Shown here: positions 16,702 through 26,197 of the stretch, piece after piece
Position numbering within the stretch: the first letter of the stretch is position 1
Layout of the letters: every line of letters begins with the position of its first letter
Assembly: GCA_947488295.1 (NCBI GenBank)
Contig: CANKYU010000002.1
Coordinates: forward strand, 1-64,000
Source: an uncultured Anderseniella sp.
GTDB taxonomy: Bacteria; Pseudomonadota; Alphaproteobacteria; Rhizobiales; Aestuariivirgaceae
Length of the DNA: 64,000 nucleotides
Reading direction: 5' to 3'
Position numbers and translations under genes: made by a program
The notes under the pieces: model-generated
The model's database searches: none
The model's input: the letters and a program-made list of their open reading frames with translations, nothing else
What the model was told of the DNA's origin: nothing

Positions 16702-19700
16702 CCGGCAAACCTTACAGACTGCCAGAGACAGCCGCCAAAGGCTCGCGCATTGACCGTTCGAAGCAGATCTCGTTCAGCTTTGACGGGGCCAAAATGACCG
16801 GCTTTACGGGCGACACGGTTGCGTCCGCCGTTCTGGCGAGTGGTCGCAGGGTGATGGGCCGCAGTTTCAAGTATCATCGCCCGCGCGGCCTGATCGGACT
16901 GGGGTCCGAAGAGATGAACGCGCTGATCGGCGTGGGTGAAGACGGCCGCAAGGAACCGAACCTCAGAGCGACCCAGGTAGAGCTTTACAACGGCCTGACG
17001 GCAACCAGCCAGAACCGCTGGCCGAGCCTGGATTTTGATGTCGGCATCATCAACAACAAGTTCTCCCGGTTCCTGCCCGGCGGTTTCTACTACAAGACCT
17101 TCATGTGGCCGCGCAGTTTCTGGGAAAAAGTCTATGAGCCGTTTATCCGCAATGCGGCCGGCCTCGGCGAAGCAGCGCGCGAACACGATCCCGACACCTA
17201 CGAGCAAATGCATGTCCATGTGGATGTGCTGGTGGTCGGCGGCGGCGTGTCAGGCATTGCAGCAGCATATGCGGCCGCTGCGTCCGGCAAGCGGGTCATG
17301 CTGGCGGACGAGAATCCAGTGCTGGGCGGAGTGGCGGATATCTCCGCCGGCGATATCGACGGTTTCAGCCAGGCCGACTGGGTTGCTGCACGTAGCGCCG
17401 AGTTTGAAAAATCCGGCAATTGCCATGTGCTGACCCGCACCACCGTGGTCGGCCATTACCACCATAATTACGTGCTGGCGGCAGAACGCGTCTGTGATCA
17501 TGACCCTGACCTTCTGGCCCGGGGCGCGCCGCGCCACCGGTTGTGGAAAATCCGCGCCGGCAAGGTCATCGTGGCTTCCGGCGCGCTGGAGCGCCCGATT
17601 GCGTTTGCCAATAATGATCGTCCGGGCATCATGATGGCATCGGCCGCGCGCGCCATGGTGGAACGCTATGCGACTTCGCCGGGCATGAACGGCGTCATTT
17701 TTGCCAATAATGACGATGGCTACCTGACGGCGCTGAAACTTCATGAGGCCGGTGTTGCGGTGAGCCGTGTCATCGACGTGCGCAAGGATGTGCCATCCGG
17801 CATGGCAGATGCTGCGCGTGCTGCAGGCCTCAACGTCCAGGCGGGTGCAGCCATCGCCGGTGTCGAAACCGGTGCCGGCGGCAAACAGATCACGGGGGTC
17901 AAGATCGCGCCGTATGCCGCCGGCCGTGGCCGGGTGGTCAATGAGGAGAAGGTCGAGTGTGACTTCGTCGCGGTGTCCGGCGGGTACAATCCGGTGGTGC
18001 ACCTGTGGTGCCATAATGGCGGCAAGCTCAGGTTCGATGACGACATTCAGAGCTTCCGGCCCGACAGACACGGTGACCCGATCACTGTCGTTGGCAGTGC
18101 CAATGGCTCATTTGACCTGAAGACTTGCGTTGAAGAAGGTTTCGCCGGCGGTGAAACAGCTGCCAGGGCGCTGGGCGTTAAGCCTGCAAGAAGTCAGAAG
18201 AAGCCAGCGGTCAAAGCGCAAGGCACCGGACCGATCCAGCCGATCTGGTTTGCGCCTGCCACCGGCAAATACAATGAGGGCAACAAGCATTTCATCGATT
18301 TCCAGAACGATGTGACGGCAGCCGACCTGGAACTGGCGCAGCGCGAAGGCTACGAGTCTGTCGAGCACACCAAGCGCTACACCACCCTTGGCATGGCGAC
18401 GGACCAGGGCAAGACCTCCAACATCAACGGTCTCGGCATCATTTCCGACGCCACCGGCAAGCGCATACCGGAAATCGGCACAACGACGTTCCGGCCGCCC
18501 TATACGCCCTACTCTTTCGGCTCCATTGCCGGCACCAAGAAGGGCGAACTGTTCCTGCCGGTACGCCGCACAGCGATTTTCGACTGGCACAAAAAGCAGG
18601 GCGCGACCTGGGAACCGGTCGGACAATGGCGACGGGCCTATTGTTATCCGCAGGCAGGCGAAAGCAAGCAGGATGCCATCAACCGGGAAATCCTGGCAGT
18701 GCGCGAAAAGGTCGGCCTGCTTGATGCATCAACCCTCGGCAAGATCGAGATCAAGGGTCCGGATGCGGCCAAATTGCTCGACCTGGTCTACACCAACATG
18801 TTTTCCACGCTCAAAGTCGGCAAGGCACGCTATGGCCTGATGATGAACGAGATGGGCTTCCTGATGGACGATGGCGTGACGGTTCGCCTGGGCGATGATC
18901 ACTACCTCATGCACACGACATCGGGCGGGGCCGATAATATCGTGGCTTGGCTGGAAGAATGGCTGCAGACGGAATGGACGTCGCTGAAAGTGTTCGTCAC
19001 GCCGGTGACCGAGCAATGGTCGCAGTTTGCCATTGCCGGACCTCAGGCGCGCACGGTGCTCGACAAGCTCGACAGCGATATTGACCTGTCGCCCGAGGCC
19101 TTCGAGTTCATGAGTTATCGCGAAGGCACGCTGGCCGGGTATCCGGTGCGGGTGTTCCGGATCAGTTTCTCCGGTGAACTGTCCTACGAAATCGCCACGC
19201 CATCAGGTTATGGACGCGGCCTGTGGGATGCGCTTATGCAGGCCGGCAGGAGCGAGGGCATTTCGGCATATGGAACCGAGGCCCTGCACGTGCTGCGCGC
19301 AGAAAAGGGCTTCATCGTCATCGGTGATGAAACCGACGGAACCGTGACGCCGCATGATGTCGGCATGAGTTGGGCCGTGTCGAAGAAGAAGGCCGACTTT
19401 ATCGGGAAGCGCTCGCTGGACCAGGCGTTTCTGGCATCCGAAGGCCGCAAGCAACTGGTCGGACTGCTGACCACTGACCCACAGGAAGTGCTGCCGGACG
19501 GCGCCTACGCCGTCGAGACCGTCAAATCGGCACCGCCCATGAAGATGATCGGGCACGTGACGTCGAGCTATTTCAGCCCCACCCTGCAACGCTCCATCGC
19601 CATGGCCCTGATCGAAGGCGGCCAGGGCAAAATGGGTGAGACGGTTTCGTTTCCGCTGGAAGGCGGCAAGACCGTCGAGGCAGTGATCTCGTCTCCAGTG

Positions 19701-19736
19701 TTCCTCGACGCAGAAGGAAAACGCCAGAATGTCTGA
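16698..19736 (+). CDS. soxA: Sarcosine oxidase alpha subunit
   Basis: Large subunit, 1012 residues from the ATG that overlaps the soxD stop; the open frame from 16482 lies within soxD and is rejected. Domains in order: an N-terminal ferredoxin-like domain without Fe-S cysteines (about 15-100), an NAD-binding/pyridine nucleotide-disulfide oxidoreductase fold with DVLVVGGGVSGIAAA (about 176-190), and a C-terminal GcvT-like folate domain (about 600-1010) that binds tetrahydrofolate and captures formaldehyde as 5,10-methylene-THF. Length and order are normal. It overlaps soxG by 8 bases. Confidence 0.96.
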   Translation: MTGKPYRLPETAAKGSRIDRSKQISFSFDGAKMTGFTGDTVASAVLASGRRVMGRSFKYHRPRGLIGLGSEEMNALIGVGEDGRKEPNLRATQVELYNGLTATSQNRWPSLDFDVGIINNKFSRFLPGGFYYKTFMWPRSFWEKVYEPFIRNAAGLGEAAREHDPDTYEQMHVHVDVLVVGGGVSGIAAAYAAAASGKRVMLADENPVLGGVADISAGDIDGFSQADWVAARSAEFEKSGNCHVLTRTTVVGHYHHNYVLAAERVCDHDPDLLARGAPRHRLWKIRAGKVIVASGALERPIAFANNDRPGIMMASAARAMVERYATSPGMNGVIFANNDDGYLTALKLHEAGVAVSRVIDVRKDVPSGMADAARAAGLNVQAGAAIAGVETGAGGKQITGVKIAPYAAGRGRVVNEEKVECDFVAVSGGYNPVVHLWCHNGGKLRFDDDIQSFRPDRHGDPITVVGSANGSFDLKTCVEEGFAGGETAARALGVKPARSQKKPAVKAQGTGPIQPIWFAPATGKYNEGNKHFIDFQNDVTAADLELAQREGYESVEHTKRYTTLGMATDQGKTSNINGLGIISDATGKRIPEIGTTTFRPPYTPYSFGSIAGTKKGELFLPVRRTAIFDWHKKQGATWEPVGQWRRAYCYPQAGESKQDAINREILAVREKVGLLDASTLGKIEIKGPDAAKLLDLVYTNMFSTLKVGKARYGLMMNEMGFLMDDGVTVRLGDDHYLMHTTSGGADNIVAWLEEWLQTEWTSLKVFVTPVTEQWSQFAIAGPQARTVLDKLDSDIDLSPEAFEFMSYREGTLAGYPVRVFRISFSGELSYEIATPSGYGRGLWDALMQAGRSEGISAYGTEALHVLRAEKGFIVIGDETDGTVTPHDVGMSWAVSKKKADFIGKRSLDQAFLASEGRKQLVGLLTTDPQEVLPDGAYAVETVKSAPPMKMIGHVTSSYFSPTLQRSIAMALIEGGQGKMGETVSFPLEGGKTVEAVISSPVFLDAEGKRQNV

Positions 19737-20340
19737 CGCAGTGTACACAAGCCCGCTCGCCCATGTCGCCGGCAGCCGCGATGGTGCGGACCTGAGCATT
19801 TCCATATCGGAGGTGTCGGACCGTGGCATGATCGACCTGAGAGGCGAGGCAGGCTCAGTCAAATTCCGGCAGGCTGCCAAGGCAGCGCTTGGTATCGACT
19901 TGCCGCTGAAGCCGCGCACTACGGCCGTCAAAGGCGACATGACGGTGTTGTGGCTGTCGGTTGACCAGTGGCTGGTGTGTTGCCCGCGCAACAAGGCGGG
20001 CGTCCTGACCGACAAGCTCCGCAAGAACCTTGGCACAGTTCATTCGCTGGTCGTGGACGTAAGCGACGCGCGCGCCATCATCCGGCTTGAAGGCGACAAT
20101 GCGCGCGAAGTCATGATGAAGGGATCATCCATCGATTTCACCCTGCCGGACTACAAGGCCGGACTGGTTCGCCGCCTGGTGTTTGCCGAAATAGCGGCCC
20201 TTGCCCACATCGTGACGGACAAACCGTGCGTGATCGACATCTATGTTTTCCGCTCTTACGCGGACTACACCTGGAAGTGGATCGAGGCGACGGCAAAACC
20301 TGCTGCCACAATAGGCCTGTTTGGTGCAGGTTCGCAGTAG
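19729..20340 (+). CDS. soxG: Sarcosine oxidase gamma subunit
   Basis: Gamma subunit (203 residues) of heterotetrameric sarcosine oxidase, a GcvT-like fold without a known catalytic site of its own (VDQWLVCCPR; DVSDARAIIRLEG; VFRSYADYTWKWIEA near the end). It overlaps soxA by 8 bases, indicating translational coupling, and ends 12 bases from the convergent ddl gene. It completes soxBDAG; the glyA and purU genes often beside such clusters are not in this window. Confidence 0.93.
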   Translation: MSDAVYTSPLAHVAGSRDGADLSISISEVSDRGMIDLRGEAGSVKFRQAAKAALGIDLPLKPRTTAVKGDMTVLWLSVDQWLVCCPRNKAGVLTDKLRKNLGTVHSLVVDVSDARAIIRLEGDNAREVMMKGSSIDFTLPDYKAGLVRRLVFAEIAALAHIVTDKPCVIDIYVFRSYADYTWKWIEATAKPAATIGLFGAGSQ

Positions 20341-20352
20341 CGGCGAACCGCT

Positions 20353-21447
20353 TCAGACCGACGTCTTCAACTTCTGTTCCCGATCGAAGCGTTCCAGGCC
20401 GAGCTCGATAAGTCTGCTGATCAGGTCCGTATAGGAAATACCGCTCGCCTCCCACAGGCGCGGATACATGCTGATTTGCGTGAAGCCAGGCATGGTGTTG
20501 ATCTCGTTCACGATGATTTCGCCGTCGCTCTTGAGAAAACAGTCCACCCTGCCGAGGCCTTCGCACTCAAGCGCCTGAAATGTTCTGACGGCAAGCTCGC
20601 GTATCCTGTCGCTGACCGTGTCCGGTATGTCTGCCGGGATTTCCAGCCCGGCCCCATGTTCGTCTATGTACTTGGCTTCGTAGGAATAGAAATCATGACT
20701 GGGCTTGATTTCACCGACAACAGAGGCCTCGGGCTGCAGATTGCCGAGCACCGCACACTCCAGCTCGCGGCCATCGACGAATTCCTCGATCAGGATTTTC
20801 GTGTCGTAGGCAAATGCATCCTGGACAGCCTCATCAAATGTGTCCCGGCCGGAGACTTTGTGAACGCCAACAGACGAGCCCATATTGGCCGGTTTCACGA
20901 ACATCGGCAGGCCGATTTCAGCTGAGATCGCCTCAAAGTCCAGGACATCCCCGTGCCTGAAGGTCACGGACCTGGCAATCGGGATGCCGGCATCGCGCAA
21001 CAGACGCTTCATGACGTCCTTGTCCATGCCTGCGGCCGAACCGACCACACCCGAGCCGACGAACGGCACGCCGGCAAGCTTCAACAAACCCTGAACCGTT
21101 CCGTCCTCACCAAAGGGGCCGTGGAGAATTGGAAACACAACATCGATCGAGGAGTGCACCCCGCCACCGGACAGATTGCTCAGTTCTCCACCGCTTTGCG
21201 GCACCAGTGCCACGCTCTCCGGATTCTCGCTATTGAGCTGTATGAGCTTCGGATCGGCGGCATTGAGCAAAAAACGGGATTGGTCCGGAAGCAGCCAGTC
21301 GCCGGACTTGTTGATCCCTATGAGGGCAACATCGTATTTGTCCCGGTCGATGGCCTCGGCTACATTTTTTGCTGATTGAAGCGACACTTCATGCTCGGCG
21401 GACTTTCCTCCAAACAGAATACCCACCTTCAGTTTCTTGTCCGTCAT
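20353..21447 (-). CDS. ddl: D-alanine--D-alanine ligase
   Basis: An ATP-grasp ligase of 364 residues making the D-Ala-D-Ala dipeptide of peptidoglycan. Visible motifs: the start KVGILFGGKSAEHEVSLQSA, the glycine-rich loop VKPANMGSSVGVHKV, EEFVDGRELECAVLG, and the Mg/ATP site LGRVDCFLKSDGEIIVNEIN with NTMPGFT. Length and the AEHEVSL start resemble the DdlA type. AAGGGG precedes the ATG. It is not near a mur cluster but convergent with soxG; a single housekeeping gene is most likely. Confidence 0.95.
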   Translation of the reverse strand: MTDKKLKVGILFGGKSAEHEVSLQSAKNVAEAIDRDKYDVALIGINKSGDWLLPDQSRFLLNAADPKLIQLNSENPESVALVPQSGGELSNLSGGGVHSSIDVVFPILHGPFGEDGTVQGLLKLAGVPFVGSGVVGSAAGMDKDVMKRLLRDAGIPIARSVTFRHGDVLDFEAISAEIGLPMFVKPANMGSSVGVHKVSGRDTFDEAVQDAFAYDTKILIEEFVDGRELECAVLGNLQPEASVVGEIKPSHDFYSYEAKYIDEHGAGLEIPADIPDTVSDRIRELAVRTFQALECEGLGRVDCFLKSDGEIIVNEINTMPGFTQISMYPRLWEASGISYTDLISRLIELGLERFDREQKLKTSV

Positions 21448-21573
21448 ATGCCCCTTGACCTACCTCGACACCGCTGTTCCGGACGTTAACATATCAGGTG
21501 CGGTACCGACACTCCAACCCGCTTTGCAGATGGCAATACTGACGGCGATGCCAGCCGCAACCCGTGGGGCAGT

Positions 21574-22467
21574 TCAGCGCGGCAGGGTAGACAACCAGTT
21601 GAACAGCTTGTCGAAGCCGCCAAACGGATACATGTGCGGGCCGGCGACCTTGAGTTCCGGGTTCGTGGCGTGAATGGATGCCAGGTCTTCAATGAACTTG
21701 TCAGGTGTCGAGACGGTCAACAGTTTGGTGATGTTGAGGGCCTGCTTGCGTATGAAACGGGCCGAGTTTCCAACCCCGCACACCGCTGCATATTTTGCCA
21801 GCGTCTTGATGGATGCCGGACCGGGAATGCCGATGAATGCCGGCAGATCGATGTCGTTTTCCCGCAACTCCTTTGCCCAGCCTGCAACCGGGGCAGCTTC
21901 AAACAGGAATTGCGTCGAGATAAAGCCTTCCAGCCCGGCGTCCCTGATATAGGCCTGTTTTTCACTCAGAGCTTGCATAAGCATGGCTTCGCCGTGCTGA
22001 TTGGAGATGTCCGCATTTCCTTCCGGATGGCCTGCAACGCCCAGTGCCCTGGCACCATTGGCTTCAAACACGCCGGTTTCCATAAGCTGCAGGGCGCAGT
22101 GATAGTCGCCCACGGGTTCAGGCGCGCCGCCGCCAAGCACCAGATAACGCGTTACATCACCGGATGCGGACAACCGCTCGATACGTCTTTTGAGATCATC
22201 ATGATTGAGGACAAAGCGGGCGGGCACATGCGGCACCGGCTCGAGGCCCAATTTCCTGATTTCCGCAACCGCGCTGATCTGGTCTTCAACATGGGACGGA
22301 TCCACGAGAGCCACAAAAACATGGGTTCCCGGCGCCACGTTTTGCGCAATGAGCGGCAGTTTTTCAGCCTGTCGCGGGGTAATCTCCAGCGTCATGTTTT
22401 GCATGAACGCGGCAGTGGCGGTTTGATTGCCCGCGGACGGGATGATTGTTGTTGATGCGATACCCAT
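21574..22467 (-). CDS. metF: Methylenetetrahydrofolate reductase family protein
   Basis: A 297-residue TIM-barrel flavoprotein of the MetF family, reducing 5,10-methylene-THF to 5-methyl-THF or running in reverse. Family-like stretches: TLEITPRQAEKLPLIA, RYLVLGGGAPEPVGDY, GVAGHPEGNADIS and STQFLFEA. It is divergent from canonical MetF and may belong to the subgroup found with methylamine, betaine or DMSP demethylation genes. ATG at 22467 has GAGGAC upstream; a further in-frame ATG at 22482 lacks a Shine-Dalgarno. It is divergent from the GlxA regulator and 1.2 kb from soxG, so disposal of sarcosine-derived one-carbon units is a fitting role. Confidence 0.8.
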   Translation of the reverse strand: MGIASTTIIPSAGNQTATAAFMQNMTLEITPRQAEKLPLIAQNVAPGTHVFVALVDPSHVEDQISAVAEIRKLGLEPVPHVPARFVLNHDDLKRRIERLSASGDVTRYLVLGGGAPEPVGDYHCALQLMETGVFEANGARALGVAGHPEGNADISNQHGEAMLMQALSEKQAYIRDAGLEGFISTQFLFEAAPVAGWAKELRENDIDLPAFIGIPGPASIKTLAKYAAVCGVGNSARFIRKQALNITKLLTVSTPDKFIEDLASIHATNPELKVAGPHMYPFGGFDKLFNWLSTLPR

Positions 22468-22535
22468 TGACGAAGTCCTCATAAGCAGATAGCTGCAGAT
22501 CATGCGTTATTTGTCTACAGGCAGGCATGGTTTTT

Positions 22536-22560
22536 GCGACTTGGCAGTGACAGATGCGAC
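22536..22560 (-). promoter_or_regulatory. Candidate operator: GTCGC direct repeat in the metF/glxA intergenic region
   Basis: Read on the minus strand, GTCGC occurs twice, at 22556-22560 and 22536-22540, 20 bases apart, between the divergent metF-like and AraC-type genes. It resembles the TGTCGC repeats upstream of soxB (21-base pitch) and could be the regulator's site for metF and for its own gene. This is inference; the match is weaker than at soxB. Confidence 0.35.
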
Positions 22561-22674
22561 GCGTTTCCACACAATGTGGTCAGCGTCCGGCGCCGGTAAT
22601 GGTTCAGGTCAATCGCAGGGGGCTTGCGAAATTCCTCCCGTTGTTACCCGCAGCTTGAGGAAAGTCTGAAGCCA

Positions 22675-23667
22675 ATGTTTGGTGATAAATCCAGAGACTT
22701 GCCGATGCCGATTGCCCTGGTTCTGGTGCCGGAATTCACGCTGTTGCCAGTGACATCGGTGATCGATCCGTTGCGCCTGGCCAACAGACTGTCGGAAAAA
22801 GAGCTCTACAACTGGTCCATTCATTCGACAGACGGGTCGCCAGTCACGTCATCCAGCGGCATTACACTGGTTCCCAACGGTAATCTGGACACGATACCGG
22901 AACATGCGACCGTCATTGTGTGCGGCGGCACAAACGTTCACCGCTATGGTGAAAAGACACTGTTCAACTGGTTGCGCAAGCAGGCGCGGCGCGGCACGGA
23001 CATCGGGGCCATCTGCACCGGTGCGCAGTTGCTGGCGATGGCCGGGTTGCTCGACGGGTATACCTGCACGATCCACTGGGAAAACCAGCCCGGCTTCATC
23101 GAGGAATTTCCCGACATAACTGTCACCTCGGGGCTGTTCGAAGTGGACCGTGACCGTTTCACCGGCGCCGGCGGCACGGCGGCCCTGGACCTGATCCTGT
23201 CACTGATTTCAGCGCAGCACGGCGCGGTGCTGGCGTCCAGTGTCGCCGAAAACATCCTGCACTCGCCGATCCGGCAGCCGGGCGAACATCAAAGGATGTC
23301 GCTGCCGGCGCGCATCGGCGCCCGCCACCCCAAGATGGTCGGCATCATCGAACAGATGGAAAACAATCTGGAAGACCCGTTGTCGCCCAGCCTGCTGGCG
23401 CGCGAGGCAGGTCTGTCCACACGGCAGCTTGAAAGGCTGTTCCGGCGCTATCTGGATCGATCGCCGAAACGCTACTACCTCGAGCTGCGGCTGAAGAAAG
23501 CCCGCTCACTGTTGCTGCAAACCAGCATGTCGGTGATCAATGTGGCGCTGGCATGCGGGTTTTCATCGCCGTCGCATTTTTCAAAGTGCTATCGCGCCTA
23601 CTATTCGCGGACACCGTACCGCGAGCGCGGCCTGCCCAACAGTTCGGTGGCCGACGAACAGACCTAG
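22675..23667 (+). CDS. GlxA-type AraC-family transcriptional regulator
   Basis: A 330-residue regulator with an N-terminal DJ-1/PfpI (class I glutamine amidotransferase-like) domain (about 12-190; GAICTGAQLLAMAGLLDG, where the Cys sits at the usual elbow) and a C-terminal AraC DNA-binding domain (about 220-320) with both helix-turn-helices (SLLAREAGLSTRQLERLF and NVALACGFSSPSHFSKCY). Relatives such as GbdR, SouR, CdhR and ArgR control betaine, sarcosine, carnitine or arginine use. GAGGAAAG precedes the ATG at 22675; a TTG at 22624 is open but unlikely. Its place beside metF and sox suggests it activates both. Confidence 0.88.
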   Translation: MFGDKSRDLPMPIALVLVPEFTLLPVTSVIDPLRLANRLSEKELYNWSIHSTDGSPVTSSSGITLVPNGNLDTIPEHATVIVCGGTNVHRYGEKTLFNWLRKQARRGTDIGAICTGAQLLAMAGLLDGYTCTIHWENQPGFIEEFPDITVTSGLFEVDRDRFTGAGGTAALDLILSLISAQHGAVLASSVAENILHSPIRQPGEHQRMSLPARIGARHPKMVGIIEQMENNLEDPLSPSLLAREAGLSTRQLERLFRRYLDRSPKRYYLELRLKKARSLLLQTSMSVINVALACGFSSPSHFSKCYRAYYSRTPYRERGLPNSSVADEQT

Positions 23668-23678
23668 AGGATTTCGCT

Positions 23679-25070
23679 CTAACCGTCGCCACGACGCGCG
23701 GCCGGCAGAGTCAACACAGCGCGCAGGCCGCCCAGATCACTCCTGTCGAGAAACAGCTTGCCACCATACATCGCTGCGGTTTCACTCACGATAGACAGGC
23801 CCAGGCCGGAACCGGGCTTGGTTTCATCAAGCCGCTTGCCGCGTTCCATTGCAATGGCAGCGCCGCCGTCGGGCAGACCGGGCCCGTTGTCTTCCACACA
23901 CACGTCAATCCAGGCAATCCGCTTGTCGATTGGCGATGTAGACGGGCGGACGCCAACGGCAACCCGGCCATTGGTCCACTTGAAGGCATTGTCGAGCAGG
24001 TTGCCGACCATCTCCTCCAGATCCTGGCGTTCACCGCGAAAGCGGATGTCGGTGTCGTAGCTGGACTTGACCGAAATCTTGCGGTCGACGTGGATCCGCT
24101 CCAGCGTGCGCACGATCGACTTGACCACGTCGCTGGCGTCCGTTGAAGAGCCGATCGTCTTGGCACGCGCGGCGCGGCGGGCGCGATCCAGATACATCGA
24201 CACCTGGTCGCGCATGACGCCGGCCTGCTCCGACACCTTCGTCCCCAGGGTGCCGCCGTGAATGCCCGCCTCGTTTGTCAGAACGCTCAGCGGCGTTTTC
24301 AGCGCATGGGCCAGATTACCCACCTGGGTGCGGGCGCGCTCAATCACTTCGGTATTGGACTTCAGCAGCAGGTTGAGTTCATCGGTCACCGTCTGGATTT
24401 CATCGGGATAGCTGCCGGCAATGCCCTCCTGCTCGCCTTCGCGGATTTCCGACAACTCGCCCTGCAGGTCCGACAGCGGCCGCAGGCCATATCTGACCTG
24501 CAGCAGAATGGCGGCGACGAGGCCAACACCGAGCAGGCCGAGCACGGCAATCAGCGCATTGTTGAACGCGGATACCTCGGTTTGCAATTCGTCAAAATTT
24601 CCCGCCACCAGAAAGGAGTACTGCTCCTTGCTGCCGAACAGGGTAAAGCGCTGTTCGATGACCCGCAGTGTATTGCCGGACTGGTCCTTGAGGTATCCGC
24701 TCATGCGGTTTCCCGGTCGCCGGCCCGGCTGCTTGAACTGTGTCAGCGGCAGCCGCTCATCCAGCAACGAGGCGGATGCAACCTGCCGGGTGGGATCGCC
24801 GTCCAGTGACGAAATCTGCCAGTACCAGCCTGCCAGCGGAATCTCAAACCGCGTGTCTGCCAGCACATTATTGATTTTCGGGACTTCCTTCTCGAGTTCA
24901 ACCGAGGCGAGCAAGCCGTCCATCACTGCCTGAAGACGGGCATCGAGACTGCGCTCAACGGCTGCGGTAAACAGAGTGCTCAGAAGAATACCGGCGGCGA
25001 TCAGCAGCACGACACTGACAACCGAGGCAGCGGCGATCAGCCGGAAGGCAAGTGAGCTACGACTGATCAT
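23679..25070 (-). CDS. feuQ: FeuQ-type sensor histidine kinase
   Basis: A 463-residue sensor kinase with two transmembrane segments (about 8-32 and 170-192), a periplasmic domain of about 135 residues, a HAMP-like linker, and a kinase core with phospho-acceptor H255 (NLAHALKTPLSVL), N box NLLDNAFKW and G boxes DNGPGLP and GSGLGLSIV. ATG at 25070 gives a 14-base overlap with feuP. The regulator is very FeuP-like, so this is called FeuQ, which in Rhizobium/Sinorhizobium controls cyclic-glucan export and osmoadaptation. The conserved role here is inferred. Confidence 0.82.
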   Translation of the reverse strand: MISRSSLAFRLIAAASVVSVVLLIAAGILLSTLFTAAVERSLDARLQAVMDGLLASVELEKEVPKINNVLADTRFEIPLAGWYWQISSLDGDPTRQVASASLLDERLPLTQFKQPGRRPGNRMSGYLKDQSGNTLRVIEQRFTLFGSKEQYSFLVAGNFDELQTEVSAFNNALIAVLGLLGVGLVAAILLQVRYGLRPLSDLQGELSEIREGEQEGIAGSYPDEIQTVTDELNLLLKSNTEVIERARTQVGNLAHALKTPLSVLTNEAGIHGGTLGTKVSEQAGVMRDQVSMYLDRARRAARAKTIGSSTDASDVVKSIVRTLERIHVDRKISVKSSYDTDIRFRGERQDLEEMVGNLLDNAFKWTNGRVAVGVRPSTSPIDKRIAWIDVCVEDNGPGLPDGGAAIAMERGKRLDETKPGSGLGLSIVSETAAMYGGKLFLDRSDLGGLRAVLTLPAARRGDG

Positions 25071-25728
25071 CCGGCTCGGACAGGCAATAGCCAAGACCAC
25101 GAACGGTTTTCAGCACGTCGATACCAAGCTTCTTGCGAAGCCTGCCGACAAACACTTCGATGGTGTTGGAGTCACGGTCAAAATCCTGATCATAAAGATG
25201 CTCGACCAGTTCGGTGCGCGAAATGACCTTGCCCTTGTGATGCATCATATAGCTGAGCAGGCGGAACTCGAGCGAGGTCAGCTTGATCGCCCCGCCATTG
25301 ACAGTGACCCGTGCGCTGCTGGTATCAAGCGCCAGTTCGCCACAGGTCATTTCAGATGATGCATTGCCGGATGCACGGCGCAGCAGGGCGCGAACCCGGG
25401 CCAGCACTTCTTCCATGTGAAAGGGTTTTGCAACATAGTCATCGGCACCGGCGTCAAATCCGGCAACCTTGTCACTCCAGCGGTCTCGGGCGGTGAGAAT
25501 GAGCACCGGCATCTTGCGACCGTCCCGGCGCCAGTTTTCCAGTACGCTGACCCCGTCCATGACAGGCAGGCCAATATCGAGAATAACCGCATCATACGGT
25601 TCGGTGTCGCCGAGAAAGTGACCTTCCTCACCATCGGTTGCAGTGTCCACCGCATAACCTGCGTCGCCAAGCGCCGTCACCAATTGCCGGTTCAGGTCCG
25701 GATCGTCTTCAACTACCAGTAAACGCAC
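25057..25728 (-). CDS. feuP: FeuP-type OmpR-family response regulator
   Basis: A 223-residue receiver plus winged-helix regulator. Phospho-acceptor D51 lies in DAVILDIGLPVMDG; TARDRWSDKVAGFDAGADDY and the C-terminal RTELVEHLYDQDFDRDS with VFVGRLRKK are very close to rhizobial FeuP as I remember it. GTG at 25728 with GAGG upstream is preferred to a GTG at 25752, as it matches the FeuP start and length. It overlaps feuQ and follows a small secreted protein gene, as feuN-feuP-feuQ do in Sinorhizobium. Confidence 0.85.
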   Translation of the reverse strand: MRLLVVEDDPDLNRQLVTALGDAGYAVDTATDGEEGHFLGDTEPYDAVILDIGLPVMDGVSVLENWRRDGRKMPVLILTARDRWSDKVAGFDAGADDYVAKPFHMEEVLARVRALLRRASGNASSEMTCGELALDTSSARVTVNGGAIKLTSLEFRLLSYMMHHKGKVISRTELVEHLYDQDFDRDSNTIEVFVGRLRKKLGIDVLKTVRGLGYCLSEPDDQS

Positions 25729-25780
25729 ACCATCCTCGCTTGTTCGGGTCACTCAGCCAAGTCGATCCAGGGTGCTGACC

Positions 25781-26122
25781 CTAGCGGCACCCAAGGACCT
25801 GCCCGCTCTTTGCGTCCACGACGCAACGCCTGGCACTGCCGCCCGATACCACGGTGACTATAAATCTGCCACCCTTTTTGACCACTTTGACCGCACGCCC
25901 GCCTGCAGCACGCTCGGCGGCGCGCTTTGCACTGGATGCGCCGGCAACACGAACAAGCGGCGCAATGGCATCAATATCCGCCTGCGCAGCATCGGCAATA
26001 TCTTCCACAACGGTGGTTTGCGTCATCGACGTTACAGGCGCCGCAGACGCGGAAACGCCTGCAGTGCATGTGCCTATCACCAGGCAAATCAATGTTACAA
26101 TTAGCTTTTTCAATTTGCTCAC
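25781..26122 (-). CDS. Small secreted PepSY-like protein, candidate FeuN counterpart
   Basis: A protein of about 113 residues with a signal peptide (KKLIVTLICLVIG then ASAAP) and a C-terminal domain in which GGRAVKVVKKGGRFIVTVV and CVVDAKSGQVLGCR resemble a PepSY repeat; two Cys near the end could form a disulfide. GTG at 26122 is the likely start, although no good Shine-Dalgarno is seen and the frame opens at 26188. It lies 53 bases upstream of feuP on the same strand. In Sinorhizobium a small periplasmic protein, FeuN, is encoded there and restrains FeuQ. Function is inferred from position and size. Confidence 0.6.
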   Translation of the reverse strand: MSKLKKLIVTLICLVIGTCTAGVSASAAPVTSMTQTTVVEDIADAAQADIDAIAPLVRVAGASSAKRAAERAAGGRAVKVVKKGGRFIVTVVSGGSARRCVVDAKSGQVLGCR

Positions 26123-26197
26123 TTCATGGGGTGCCGATTTCGAGCCGGACCATGCAATATCGCACATGAACACGTGATGAACACCCAAATGCGCGCC

